The notes: generated by a model not told the origin, from the letters alone. A DNA stretch of 64,000 nucleotides from Ypsolopha sequella (GCA_934047225.1 OW204010.1:1506294-1570293); one strand, 5' to 3'. Positions 32,752 to 43,535 are shown, counted from the stretch's first letter. A program made the numbers and translations.

Positions 32752-33665
32752 TTGGTTGGACGGATGAACAGAAAAAGTTATTGGCCTCGGGTTGGCGTGT
32801 ATCAACATTAAACACCTATAAACCAGCATGGAATAGATGGACAAGATGGGCAACCAATAATGGTATAGATATCTATAAACCAAGTGGCTCCCAGTTAGCT
32901 AGATTTTTGGCTGACCTTCATCAAAAAGAAGGCCTTGCGCTAAGTACAATTTTAGTCCATAAATCAGTAGTGTCAACTTTTTGTGATCCCAACGAATCTC
33001 AAAAACTAAGCGGTCACTCGATGGTAAAGCAGGTTTTAAAATCAATATCCCTTGCAAAACCAAAACGACCAAAGCCGCCTATTTGGGACATTGATAGACT
33101 CATACGGTATATGAGTAGCAAAGTACCTAATACAACAAGTTTGTATGAGACCTCTAAGTACACAGCGGCTATACTTCTCTTGTGCTCGGGCAGACGGGTT
33201 CATGACCTGACATTGCTAAGAATTTCACAAGATCACTGCACAATCTCAGACGACAGTATTATACTCTTCCCCGCTTTCGGTTCCAAAACTGATACAGTGA
33301 CTCGTCAACAATCCGGATGGAAACTTTTGGTGAATAAGGATAACAAATCTACAGACCCAGTATTCTGGATAAAACAACTTGATCAAGTTGTCTCGGTCAA
33401 GAAGGGACTTGATCAAACACGTACTATTATCGGAGGCTGGATAAAGAAATTACTCCAAGAAGCGGGTATAGAAGGGACTCCAGGCAGTTTTACATCAGCT
33501 ATAGCGTCTAAAAACTGGATCGAGAACTTTTCATTAGACGATTTTCTCGCGAGAGGTAATTGGAGACCAGTGAACACGTTCCGTAAATACTACTGTCGAG
33601 AGATTGCGAAAGCATCTACCCCAAATGCGAACATTATTACAAAACATTTTGTTCCGACAAGTTGA
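32700..33665 (+). CDS. DIRS tyrosine recombinase
   Basis: An open frame of about 320 codons begins around [20 protein letters not shown] and contains the N-terminal SAM-like part ([20 protein letters not shown]) and the catalytic half. Visible motifs are [15 protein letters not shown] (first catalytic Arg), [12 protein letters not shown] at the H-x-x-R position, [19 protein letters not shown] (nucleophile Tyr in K-Y-Y). Relatives have Arg after S-V/F in the H-x-x-R motif; here it appears as Thr, which would be damaging if the alignment is right. It inserts circular cDNA by site-specific recombination. It has no stop inside. Confidence 0.8.
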   Translation, partial: SRNDAGGMEMWGWNPHLIGWTDEQKKLLASGWRVSTLNTYKPAWNRWTRWATNNGIDIYKPSGSQLARFLADLHQKEGLALSTILVHKSVVSTFCDPNESQKLSGHSMVKQVLKSISLAKPKRPKPPIWDIDRLIRYMSSKVPNTTSLYETSKYTAAILLLCSGRRVHDLTLLRISQDHCTISDDSIILFPAFGSKTDTVTRQQSGWKLLVNKDNKSTDPVFWIKQLDQVVSVKKGLDQTRTIIGGWIKKLLQEAGIEGTPGSFTSAIASKNWIENFSLDDFLARGNWRPVNTFRKYYCREIAKASTPNANIITKHFVPTS

Positions 33666-33925
33666 TTTAATACAAAAGCTATGTTTTGATTTTTAATTAT
33701 ATGAAGTTTAAATTAAAGCATTTATTTTGCAATAACACTGATATTGTGATTAATATTTGATACAAATACTTTGAATTGATTGATGATTGATCAGTAATTT
33801 ACATTTTTTGCAAATTAATCCTAGTATTTTTTGCTACAAATGCTTTTGTCATTTCATAAGTATCATCTTTATCAGTCACATTGGCGTTATTCACCACCAA
33901 CCACCAGGCGACAACAAACACGTCT

Positions 33926-34034
33926 CTCATGTTTTTATTGGGCTTCGAATAACGGTACAGTGCGTTTAATAGAGCCGTTTTACCTATAAATAAAACGGTT
34001 ATTAAACATACTTACCTTATTCGAAGCCCAATAA
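33926..34034 (+). repeat. DIRS internal complementary region
   Basis: Its reverse complement reads as the right terminus (GAATAAGGTAAGTATGTTTA, through GGTAAAACGGC) fused to the left terminus (CTATTAAACGCACTGTACCG, through AAAAACATGAG). It acts as a splint for circle formation during replication in DIRS elements. Confidence 0.85.
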
Positions 34035-34069
34035 CTTAAAGCCTGCCTGGTGGCATTAACATAGAGACG

Positions 34070-34243
34070 CAATGATGAAAAATTTAGACTACAAAACTAA
34101 ACTGCCGGTGGTTGGGCGGGAGGCGGAAACGATGCTAAAAAGACAGGTATAATGACAAGATCATGACGGAACCGGAAATGCACGGCTATTTTGTTCCGGA
34201 AACAAGCAATGCTTCTCTCATGTTTTTATTGGGCTTCGAATAA
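34070..34243 (+). repeat. DIRS right inverted terminal repeat
   Basis: Inverse of 29196-29369. It is followed by a unique right tail (GGTAAGTATGTTTAATAACC to 34289) that is present in the internal complementary region. Confidence 0.9.
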
Positions 34244-34292
34244 GGTAAGTATGTTTAATAACCGTTTTATTTATAGGTAAAACGGCTTTATT

Positions 34293-34784
34293 ATAGATGA
34301 ATATGGTGTAGAATCAGTTTTCTTGTTAGGTGATTTTAACAGTCATCCTTATGCACTATTTTTCAACGAACTGATGGACTTTTGTACTGAACAGTCTTGG
34401 TCATGTATAGATGTAGATAAGCTAGGTCTGTCCTCCAACACTTATACGTTTGTGAGCGAAGTTCACGGGTTGCGTAGATGGCTGGATCACTGCATCGGGA
34501 CGCAATCAGTTGTGCATTCGGTATCAAATGTTTATGTGACATATGATACTCTTTGGTCAGATCATTTTCCCCTTATAATTGAATGTAATTTAAATCTTTT
34601 GACACCAAAGTTGCCTAATAAAATGCCAGTAGACAGAGGGGTCGTGTGGGGAGAGAGAACCAAGGAACAAGTTGCTCTTTACACTGAAGAGTGTCATAGG
34701 AGATTGAGGTTGATTGAATTCCCATGGAATTCAGAGATTGCGCTGATCGCTTTTGTAGTGATCATGAACATAGGCGTGTTCTAG
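34293..34784 (+). pseudogene. LINE-B ORF2, endonuclease second half
   Basis: The frame resumes as I-D-E-Y-G-V-E-S-V-F and continues FLLGDFNSHPYALFF (GDFN), RRWLDHCIG and LWSDHFPLIIEC (S-D-H-x-P-L catalytic His/Asp). With the first half at 28766-29180 it makes a complete endonuclease domain order. It stops at 34782-34784. Confidence 0.8.
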
Positions 34785-34795
34785 ATAAATAACAC

Positions 34796-36619
34796 TTGAA
34801 CATTGTGACTGCCCTTAGTGCTGCGGCCAGGGTCAGCCGAGGAAGAGCGAGGATGAGTGGGAGTGGGCCGCGTATAATGGGATGGAACAGTCATGTCAGT
34901 GGGGCTCATTGGGCGGCCAGGTTGAAGTTTCATGAGTGGGTACTATGCGGCAGACCGAATTCCGGATGTGTTTATAATGAAATGTGTCTGAGCAGAAGGG
35001 TGTTTAAGTCCAAATTAAAATGGCGCCAAGACCACCAGGAGCAGATAAAAATGGATGCTCTTGCTGCAAAACATTCATGTGGAAACTTTCACGGCTTCTG
35101 GCAGGGCACAAGTAAAGTAAACATTCAGCCTGGGCTCCCGGTGAGTCTCGATGGAGTGAGTGATCTAAAGGGCATTGCTGACATCTTTAGAGATCAATTT
35201 CTTGTCCAGTCTCACTTGGGCCCGGCGCGGACCGGGCTCACTGTTGAGATGCCAAATGACAAGATGGGAACATGTTTTATTGCAAAGGACGTAGCTAAAG
35301 CTCTAAAATCAATTTCTAAAGGTAAATCCCCTGGTCTTGATGGCCTCAGCATTGAACACCTTCAACACGCTGGTCCACATATAACAAGAGTCTTGGCAAT
35401 GTTCTATACGCTGTACGTGGGCCATTCTTACCTACCCTCTGATCTTTTGAAAAAGATTGTGGTACTTGTAGTAAAAAATAAAACAGGTGACGTTGGTGAT
35501 AAAAACAACTATAGGCCTATCTCTCTGGCGACGTTTATGGCAAAGGTTTTTGACGCCGTGCGTAATACACAGTTAGACAAATATCTGGTGTTACATGATA
35601 ATCAGTTTGTATTTTGACCTCATCTGTTCACTGAGAGAGCAATATTGTGTCTTAACCATGCCGCTAGATACTATATAGATTGTAAGACTCCGGTTTATGC
35701 CTGTTTCCTAGATCTGTCGAAAGCATTTGATCTGGTAAGTTATGACATCCTGTGGGAAAAACTTAAATCAATAAACTTACCACGTGAACTTATCCAAATC
35801 TCAGTTTTGGTATAAGCACCAGATCAACAATGTCAGATGGGCGGGTGCATTGTCGGAGCCTTATCAGATGGAGTGTGGGGTGAGGCAGGGGGGGTTGACT
35901 TCCCCTGCACATTTAACCTTTATATAAACGCACTGATCGTTGCGCTCAGTAGTCAGCATGTCGGTTGTCATATAGATGGAGTTTGTGTCAATAATCTGAG
36001 TTATGCAGACGACATGGTGTTGTTGAGCGCATCGGTCTGTGGTCTCAGATCACTGTTGATGATATTGAAGAGTACGCCTTAAGCCACGGGCTTAAGTATA
36101 ATGTGGCGAAAAGTCAGTACCTTTTCTTTGGGGCCGGTACAGGGAGCCCTCATACAACAGTTCAAAAACCTGGGTCATCTTATTACAACCGACCTCAGGG
36201 ATAATGCTGATATTGAGCGAGAACGGAGGGCCTTGTCGATTAGAGCAAATATGTTGGCTCGCAGGTTTGCAAGTTGTTCTACTGAGGTAAAGCTTACCCT
36301 GTTTAGGGCTTTCTGTACATCGCTTTACACGTGCAGCCTGTGGGCTAGCTACACTCAGAGGTCATACGGGGCTGTCCGAGTCCAGTACAATAACGCGCTC
36401 AGGGCGGTGTTGAGACTGCCCCGCTACTGTAGCGCATCGGGCATGTTCGCCTGGGCTCACATTGACTGCTTCCATGCAACCATGCGCAGACGATGCGCGT
36501 CTCTGCTACACAGAGTGCGGGCCAGCGCCAACACAATCCTAGCAATGATCGCGGACAGGCTTGATTGTCCCTACATACGCCACTGTTGCAACAGGCATGC
36601 GACAGGCATGTGTGTGTAG
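34796..36619 (+). pseudogene. LINE-B ORF2, reverse transcriptase
   Basis: The first part (to 35617) has IADIFRDQFLVQSHL, KGKSPGLDGLSIEHLQHAGP, NYRPISLATFMAKVFD. After a stop and shifts come ACFLDLSKAFDLVSYDILW (motif A), GEAGGVDFP-like remains of a G-V-R-Q-G-G-L-T-S-P motif B, FNLYINALIVALSS, LSYADDMVLLSASV (motif C) and LTLFRAFCTSLYTCSLW in the C-terminal domain, ending at 36617-36619. Several indels lie between 35617 and 36110. This RT type differs from the GVPQGS LINEs around it. Confidence 0.75.
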
Positions 36620-36762
36620 CCATGGTGAGCAGTTATAATATATATTGTGTGTTTTATTAATATTATTTCGAGAATTTTTGATCTCGTCTCTCCCTCTTGG
36701 ACAAAATAATTTAAAGAGAGAGAGACGGTACATCCCTCGGCAGAAGCACAGTCGACCGAGGT

Positions 36763-37404
36763 TCAGAGCCCCAGGGAAAGAAACCGGCGAACGATGCGAG
36801 CAGTATCGAGCAGAACCGTCTTCTGCATCCGCGCTGGAAGCGAACTGCCGCGGAATCCCAACCGTCTCAGGTTGGTTTCGAGACTGGTTGGTATTAACCC
36901 GTTCGCGGATAAAACAACTGGAATTATTTCGGTGGATGCTACGCCCCACATGTCGGTAACCTCGTGAGCCAGGTCAAGATACTTCCTCCTCTTCTCGGTT
37001 TCGGCTTTCACGAGGTTCTCATCGTGTGGGATTGTGATATCCACCAAAAACACCCGAGACTGCGCCCGGTCCATCAACACGATATCAGGTTTATTCGTGA
37101 GAGTAGTCCTATCCGTGATGACAGACCGATCCCAGTAGAGCTTGGCGCGGCCGTTTTCTAGTACTGGCACCGGTGAGTACTTGTAATATGGCACCTTTTG
37201 ATTTACGAGGTTGTACTTGTGGGCGAGTTCTTGATGAAGGATTTTGGCCACTTGGTTGTGTCTGTGCAGATACTCAGTGTTGGCAAGAGCGGAACACCCG
37301 GAAATAACATGTCGGAGAGATTCTCCAGGATGGGCACATGCCCGGCAGATGTCCTGGGTCCCATCCTTGATAATGTATTTCCGGTAGTTACGCGTCTTGA
37401 TCAC
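36763..37404 (-). pseudogene. Dong/R4 restriction-like endonuclease domain
   Basis: The frame encodes VIKTRNYRKYIIKDGTQDIC, CRACAHPGESLRHVISGCSA (Cys-Cys-His-Cys motif), LHRHNQVAKILHQELAHKY, KPDIVLMDRAQSRVFLVDIT (the P-D...D/E-x-K-type nuclease core) and DLAHEVTDMWGVASTEIIPV. This layout is specific to R2/R4-group LINEs that use a restriction-like nuclease instead of an apurinic-like one. The frame is continuous for 213 codons and ends near 36763. Confidence 0.85.
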
Positions 37405-37676
37405 CTAATCTTGTATTGCACAGACAAAACCCTCGGTTTCCCCGAAGAGGTCACCAAAGCGCAGCCAATGCATGGAGGTTTTTTTTATCAACGTGAGGCT
37501 CGTGAAGGGCCTTGTGAAACCTCCCGTGCAATTCCTTTCCTCGCCACACAGACTCTCGTTCAGCGGTGCTAAGTACAACCGGGTCGCCCCATTCTTCGCT
37601 GGCTAAGGACAAAGGGGTGAGTCCTTTATCACATGCCACGACTTCTTTATGGATTGCATGATCCGTTTTCGACAGG
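37405..37676 (-). pseudogene. Dong/R4 connector between RT and nuclease
   Basis: Minus-strand sequence encodes VACDKGLTPLSLASEEWGDP and WRGKELHGRFHKALHEPHVD, then in another frame L-F-G-E-T-E-G-F-V-C-A-I-Q-D before the nuclease. This linker is typical of R4/Dong proteins. It resumes here after the LINE fragment at 37677-38474. Confidence 0.7.
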
Positions 37677-38474
37677 ATTTTTTTATTTTATTTAATTAGC
37701 ACATTATTACATTAATTTAATTAAACATAGTTCACATCACTTAAACCAACACGGTTTGAGTATGATGGATGATAAAGGTAGGTGTATAAAGCTCACAGCC
37801 GAATGACCAACCTGCCCGTAACCAATGTTTATCTGATTTAATTTAGTTCTTAATTCATGGTAACATGATTCACTCTAAGGTGCTCAAAGGTTGGTCTAGC
37901 TAGCCATAACAAACTGGTTTCATTTGTTCAACTTTTCTTATCTAATTATGGTGTGAGTGAGCATATACAGGTTGATTCAATAGAAACAAAAATAAAATTA
38001 AAGATTGGATAGCAAGTGTAAACGTAGTTCTTTCTTTATTGTCGTATTTTTAATTTATTTTTGAATTCGCCAGGTAATTTGTTGATAAGGTTGGGCACAA
38101 TACACTCTGTTCTTCGTTCTCCGTAGAAGTTACGTGATTTGACAATTCTTAATTTCTTATTACTTACTTGTCGCGTTACAATTTTATGCGAAATGGGTTT
38201 TAGAATCCGTTCATTAAAAAAAAAATCCTTTAATAGCATGTATTTAACTTTTTCATGAACTGGCAGCACACCACAAAACTTAAATAGACCCAGTTCATCA
38301 TCTTTGTATAGTTCTTTGGTATTAGGTGTTACTATTAACTTTAAGAATCTTAGCTGGAGTGAGTAAATTCTATTCAAATATGTTTTAAAAGCTCTGCCGT
38401 ATACGATATGATTGAATCTACCATCGCTCTGTACAGCATCATCAATAATCCTTGAGACTGCATATTTCACGGTT
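37677..38474 (-). mobile_element. 5'-truncated LINE fragment inserted in Dong/R4
   Basis: A minus-strand ORF (38474-38036) encodes MKYAVSRIIDDAVQSDGRF, HIVYGRAFKTYLNRIYSLQL, GVLPVHEKVKYMLLKDFF, then CIVPNLINKLPGEFKN, a LINE ORF2 C-terminus. About 350 bp of 3' untranslated sequence follow, ending AATAAAATAAAAAAA on the minus strand. Dong coding sequence continues on both sides (LNAKAMHN on the right, the connector on the left), so this is a nested insertion. No clear TSD. Confidence 0.75.
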
Positions 38475-39784
38475 GTGCATAGCCTTAGCGTTTAAAAGGC
38501 CTCGACCACCACACTTCCGCGGGAGATACAGTCTCATCACCGACGATCTCGGATGATGCATCCTATGAAGGGTCAGGATTGTGCGGACTTTTCTGTCTAG
38601 AGCATCTGGTTCGGTCTGAGTCCATCTGAGCACTCCGAATGAGATGAACACATGAGAACAGGCATGACCCAAGCATTATAAGCTCGTACCTTATTTCTGC
38701 CCGACAAAAAGCTCTTAAGCACTTTTGTCAGGCGATTATAAAATACCCCACAAACGGCTTGTTTCATGTCTGCTTCATTCACACCGATTGTTTGGGACAT
38801 GCCCAGATACCGGTATGTTTCAGTCTCAGAAAGGGATTTCAATCGATTGGAGCCGACATCGACTTCATCGGAGCGAACAACATGACCCCTCTCCACATGC
38901 AAGACCGCACACTTTTTGACCCCTAGCTCCATTCTGATGGAGTTGCTGAAATCATCAGTGATCTTCAACAACTCCTCCAGTTTTTCAGCTGTGGGGCCAA
39001 AAAGCTTCAGGTCATCCATGTAGAGAAGGTGCGATATCCGCATTCCTCCCCTCCGAAACTGAAAGCCCGTCGCTGATTTCTCCAAAAGTTGACTCAAAGG
39101 GTTCAGCGACAAGCAAAACCAAAGCGGGCTCAGACAATCACCCTAGAAAATACCCCTTTTTATCCGTATTTGGTCATCGGCATCCGTCATTTTCTCGAGA
39201 CTAAGGATAGAACTCCATTGCCCCATACATGCTTCAAGGAAATGTCGAACTGTATTGTCGACTTTGTACAGCTCAAGGACCCTTAGGAGCCATGAGTGGG
39301 GGACCGAGTCGAAAGCCTTTTTGTAGTCTATCCAGGCGGCGGAGAAGTTCCGACGGTTGCGTCTGACCAGTTCGCCAGCGACCGCGTCAATGAGGAGCAG
39401 CTCCTTGCTACCGCAGCCACTACCCCTACATCCGTTCTGAGCATCCGAGATGATGTGATTTTCAACAATGTGTTGAGAAATCTTGGAGTTCAGAACGGAA
39501 GTAAGCGTCTTGTATAGAGTACAAAGACACGTAATGGGGCGGTATTTCGATGGATCCGCGGTATCTTCGCTTTTTGGAGCTAAGTGAGTGACTCCGGTAG
39601 TTAAGAAGTTCGGGAGCGTACCATCGTCAAGGGCCTGTTGGAACTGCCTTGCGAGGGTAGCATGGGAACGCCAGAATCCTTTCAGCCAGTAATGCTGCAG
39701 TCCGTCTGGTCCTGGACTTTGCCAGTTCGGGGCTTTACGAACCACAGCAGTTACGTCCTCCTTCGAGATTCTGACTGAGTTCAT
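38475..39784 (-). pseudogene. Dong/R4 reverse transcriptase
   Basis: RT motifs on the minus strand: VRKAPNWQSPGPDGLQHYWL, THLAPKSEDTADPSKYRPIT, AQNGCRGSGCGSKELLLIDA, AAWIDYKKAFDSVPHSWLL (motif A), RIKRGIF then TAG then GDCLSPLWFCLSLNPL (motif B; the stop replaces Gln), SHLLYMDDLKLFG (YMDD), TYRYLGM and HHPRSSVMRLYLPRKCGGRG. The TAG at the conserved Gln of motif B and frame changes inactivate it. Confidence 0.85.
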
Positions 39785-39856
39785 TGGCGTGATAGACGCA
39801 CATGCTCCCTCGACAGCTTCAAACCACGGGCCCTCCTGATGAGTGAGAGGCTGTGA

Positions 39857-40861
39857 CTATAGGCTTCGCCAGAAGGCGACTACATCAGCCTGCTCCGGTT
39901 GAGCGCCTATCGATCTCATTTCCGGACGCTCCAGAGTTCTGTAAAACTTCTTTTGGTCTCTCTCGAAGAGACGATTATGTTGGTGCCTCATTACCGTTTC
40001 GGAGTATCGCCTTAATCGCTTACACCAAGCAGCAATCTTCTGCTTCAGGTAGTCGATGCGCTCTGTTAGGTTTTGGTTAAAGTCTGGGTGCGATATATTA
40101 ATGTCTTGCCCAGCAAATGCCTCCGCAACAAAGCGCATCACTCTAGGCCTCGTGTTGCCTGACCTGAAGCTGGTTAGTTTGCCAATAAGGATCCTTGCTC
40201 TGGTGATACGGCGGTTAATTCTGCGTTGCCAGGCTGGTATCTGACCACTTCTGGGAGTGACTGATCCAGTACCTGGCATACGAACGCCAAATATCCGGCA
40301 AACTGCCATAGCAGCGCTGAATAGAACCGTATCCGTATCCCAGGGGTCTATGCTGCTTTCCAGAAATGGAGGCAGCACCTGATTAATGACCCCAACGACA
40401 TCCCGAACCTTGATGCTCAGAGGCACTCGGGGAAGCCGAGGCCTCAGTTCCATAGGCACTTGGCGATACTCTACAATCGTCTCTTCTTATATGCTCCTCA
40501 TTTGCTCTAAATTCTGGGAGACCGTTTCTGCAATGTTTTCTTCTGCGACATTTTGTGGATTAAGTTCTGTCTCTTCATTGCCATTTGGTTGGGTAGAGAC
40601 ATCTTCCACATGTGGTGCATTATCCATTACAGGAACAGTCTCACGTCTCAGTTGTTTGAGTTCGGCAGCGTTGAATACGTTAGAGCGCTGTATATACCGA
40701 ACTCTGTCCGCTAGGTTTTGTTCCGTGACAGTTATCGAGGGCTCCAGCAACAGAAATTCGCGGAACATTACTGCTCGATATCCCGTTGCACCGGTATTGC
40801 CCCCCGTTGCTCTGAAGTACGCACGCAGCGGCCCTATACTTATTCCATTATTTACCATCAT
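39857..40861 (-). pseudogene. Dong/R4 N-terminal region
   Basis: Two minus frames (40861-40487 and 40459-39857) encode an N-terminal domain with REFLLLEPSITVTEQNLADR and VPLSIKVRDVVGVINQVL, then a basic region IPAWQRRINRRITRARILIG, IDYLKQKIAAWCKRLRRY, LFERDQKKFYRTLERPEMRS. The latter connects to RT in Dong-like proteins and probably binds nucleic acid. Single-base shifts separate the frames. Confidence 0.65.
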
Positions 40862-41087
40862 TCAGAGTTTGCCATTGCCCTGTTAGCCGTGTAAGTTTTG
40901 TACACGTTGTCCGCCTCTCACGTGGCCTGCTGTTCGGCTCGGACGTAGGGTTGGACTTTAAGAGGCTTATATTATTATTATTATTATTAGTACAATTGAA
41001 TGTTATATTTAATTTAATCTGTTTATGTTTTATTCCAATATGAGTCTTGTTAACTTGAAATAAATGAATTTTAATTAATTTTTAATA

Positions 41088-41287
41088 ACACCTTACTTCA
41101 TAAAATGAAAAATATGGTGTACGAGGTCCTGCTTACGACTGGCTCAAAAGCTACCTTGGAAACAGGCAACAAAGTGTAGAAATAACTAACCTAGATAGGA
41201 ACTCCAATACTACTACTCACAGGTCAACCTTCAGAACCAAGCAAACTGGAGTTCCTCAGGGCAGTATACTTGGCCCACTCTTATTCA
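41088..41287 (+). pseudogene. LINE-H ORF2, RT palm piece 1
   Basis: The sequence encodes LLHKM, then (1-nt shift) EKYGVRGPAYDWLKSYLGNR, and KQTGVPQGSILGPLLF (motif B). It stops exactly where the Helitron begins. The joined text across the Helitron reads LLFI-LYINDIPDC, a correct RT sequence. Confidence 0.75.
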
Positions 41288-41632
41288 TCTAATCTAAATA
41301 TATAAAAGAAGAACCTGACTGACTGACTGACTGACTGACTGACTGACTGACATATCAACGCACAGCCCAAACCATTGGGTCTAGAGATTCCAAATTTGGA
41401 AAGTAGGTTCCTTTAGAGGCCTAGGGGTGCACTAAGAAAGAATTTTTCAAAATTCACCCCCTAAGAGGGTGAAACGGGGTTCCAAAATTTGTATGGGGAA
41501 ACAAGAATAGTTAGACTATTTTATTCGAAACTTCACAGGAGTACTCTTATCAATAAATGAGTAAATACGTGTTTCAGGTTTTTTCAGAATTCAACCCCTA
41601 ATTGGGGGAAATGGGGTAACAAATTCTGAAAA

Positions 41633-42061
41633 TGAAGACATAATCTTGCTAAGTTTCTTGCCCTTCTTCTTAGCAAGACTAATCGAATGGGCGGAGGTAG
41701 GCATGTATTTATATATGTAACCTATTAGTATGTAGTATATAGGATGGGATTTGGTCGGCCGCCTGGATTCGTGCTGGGGGCTCGGTTGGTGATCATTGAA
41801 CTTTGTTCCTGGTCCCTGGCCGGGTCTCCGGTATGGGTTCGGGCGGCTGATTGGATTTTACCTTGTATAATATATATTTTACCTATCATTTTAATCGTAA
41901 ATATATTGCTACATAAATTAAATAAACCTTTAATTTAGTTAATGTACATTTATTATTTTATTACATATATTTTCTTTATTAGATTAAATTTGACGTGTAA
42001 AAAGTGTATATATCTATACCTGCTTTGCAAAATAAACTATTTGAATTTGAATTTGAATTTG
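41633..42061 (+). mobile_element. LINE-K copy 3, 3' untranslated region only
   Basis: A severely 5'-truncated LINE-K starting at AGACATAATCTTGC and ending in GAATTT units. Comparison with Helitron 1 (9750-9765: CTGAAAATCAACATGG) shows the Helitron sequence continues on both sides, so LINE-K inserted into the Helitron. A short GAAAAT/TGAAAT match may be the TSD. Confidence 0.85.
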
Positions 42062-42383
42062 AAATCAACATGGATATCGTTTGTATGGTTTATCGGGTCG
42101 CTGATCACGAAAACGACTACGATTTTAAAATACAACGTAGTAGACGTGAAATACCATCATGCCCTGTTGGGGTGCGATGGGGTTTAAATGTTGAAATCTG
42201 TAAATATCAATATGGGTGTCGTTTTTATGGTTTGTTGAGACGTTTATTGTGAAAATGGCATCGATTTTGCAATTTAATATAGTGGACATGAAAATTATTG
42301 AAAGTATGTGTGCTAGAGCAAATCGACTGTAACCGACGGACAGACAGACAGCCACACAAGTGATTCTATTAGGGTTCCATTTT

Positions 42384-43070
42384 TAACCGACTTCAAAAAG
42401 GAGGCGGTTCTCAATTCGACTGTATGTTTTTTTTTTTTTTTTTTTTTTTGGCGTTGTTACTCCATAGCTCCGTCATTTCTGAACCGATTTGAACAATTCT
42501 TTTTTTGTTTGAAAGAGTGTACTTCCAAGTAGGTCCCATTTTGGGTTTGGTCATGATCTGATGAAGGTCTTCAGAGATAGGCAGTGGAACTCCTCAGAAA
42601 ATGACAGCATACTTCTCGAAATTGAGGTAATCGCTTTGTACCTGAGTGCTGATTAGAAGGTATTACTTGAAAATTGACATTCTTCCACCTGACCTTCGAT
42701 CCTGGCTTCATCACCATATTCACCATAGAACTCCTCAACGGATCAGAGCACATAACTCGAGATTGCGACAATCACTGCGTTAGGGTGCTAACTCAAGGGT
42801 ATTACTTGGAGATTATCAGAATACCCTCCTGACCTTCGATCCTGGCTTCATCACCATAGAACTCCTCAACGGATGACAGCACATAACTTTGGATTGCGGT
42901 AATCAATTTGTGTTAGGGTGCTTATTGCAGGGCATTGCTTGAAAATTGCCAGTATACCCACCTGATCTTCGATCTTGGCTTCATCACCGTAGAACTCTTC
43001 AACGAATGACAGTACATAACTCGAGATTGCGGTAATCATGTTGTGTTAGGGTGCTGATAGCAGGAAGCTA
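42384..43070 (+). repeat. Repeat block with degenerate minisatellite (about 135-bp unit)
   Basis: It starts with ACCGACTTCAAAAAGGAGGC and a long T run, a phrase very common in lepidopteran repeats. Then about 3.5 copies of a 132-140-bp unit follow; landmark CTTCGATCCTGGCTTCATCA occurs at 42693, 42833 and, with changes, 42966. Units share ACTCCTCAACGGATGACAGC and TGCGGTAATC. No coding potential. Confidence 0.75.
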
Positions 43071-43183
43071 CTCAAACATAGCTACTTATACTGACTTGAA
43101 CTTCGTTTCATATTAACACCACGTTTGCAAGAACTACCCATACTTCACAATTTAACCCAGCAACACTAAAAAATGTGAAATAA

Positions 43184-43535
43184 AATAAACTTTTAACAAA
43201 AAAATAGCAACCGACTTCAATAGTAACAGCAGTCATTCACTAAAAAGTTAATAATAATTCTATAAAGACCGATGGTACCGAAGCAACACTTTTGCTGACT
43301 TCTTTCTTCCTGAAACAATATGTTATCTAGAAGTCGGCGTATTTCCTACGATACACCAACATAAATACCAATATAAGAACGCCGACTTCTAGATAACACA
43401 TTGTTTCAGGAAGAAAGAAGTCAGCAAAAGTGTTGCTTCGGTACCATCGGTCTTTATAGATTTATTATTAACTTTTTAGTGAATGACTGCTGTTACTATT
43501 GAAGTCGGTTGCTATTTTTTTGTTAAAAGTTTATT
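43184..43535. repeat. Near-perfect palindrome, 156-bp arms
   Basis: Arms 43184-43339 and 43380-43535 are reverse complements with only a few mismatches, separated by 40 bp. The outer part of each arm contains ACCGACTTCAATAGTAACAG and the inner part GAAGTCGGCG. It may be a foldback MITE or a duplicated inverted fragment of the adjacent repeat (which also starts ACCGACTTCA). The low divergence implies recent formation. Confidence 0.9.

Larger units (their letters stand above)
29181..34289 (+). mobile_element. DIRS-type tyrosine-recombinase retrotransposon
   Basis: This 5.1-kb element has gag, RT, RNase H and a tyrosine recombinase rather than a DDE integrase. It has 174-bp inverted terminal repeats (29196-29369 and 34070-34243, one or two mismatches) and an internal complementary region at about 33926-34034 whose sequence equals the right end joined to the left end. 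This is the diagnostic DIRS layout. ATT is present at both borders (29178-29180 and 34290-34292) and there is no longer TSD. Coding frames carry single-base shifts, so this copy is probably inactive but not old. Confidence 0.9.
36660..40989 (-). mobile_element. Dong/R4-type LINE in TAA repeats, minus strand
   Basis: Minus-strand frames give the R4/Dong order: N-terminal region, RT with YMDD, and a C-terminal restriction-like endonuclease with Cys/His motif. The 5' side (40973-40990, plus strand) is an ATT repeat, that is TAA on the element strand, and the 3' side has ATTAATATTATT. Dong is known to insert in TAA repeats, so target choice agrees. It is interrupted at 37677-38474 by another LINE fragment. 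Stops and frameshifts show decay. Confidence 0.8.
28188..41087 (+). mobile_element. LINE-B, split by a DIRS element and a Dong/R4 element
   Basis: Pieces at 28188-29180, 34290-36655 and probably 40990-41087 form one LINE with its own ORF1, an endonuclease and an RT of a different group from LINE-D/K/H (motif B reads GVRQGG-type rather than GVPQGS). Removing the DIRS element restores the endonuclease frame. The right end is placed where an A/T-rich AATAAATGAATTTTAATT tail meets LINE-H RT sequence near 41088. Multiple stops and indels show it is inactive. Confidence 0.65.

Noticed and set aside
36645..37572. Plus-strand ORFs of 65-124 codons
   Set aside because: They are antisense to the Dong/R4 nuclease domain.
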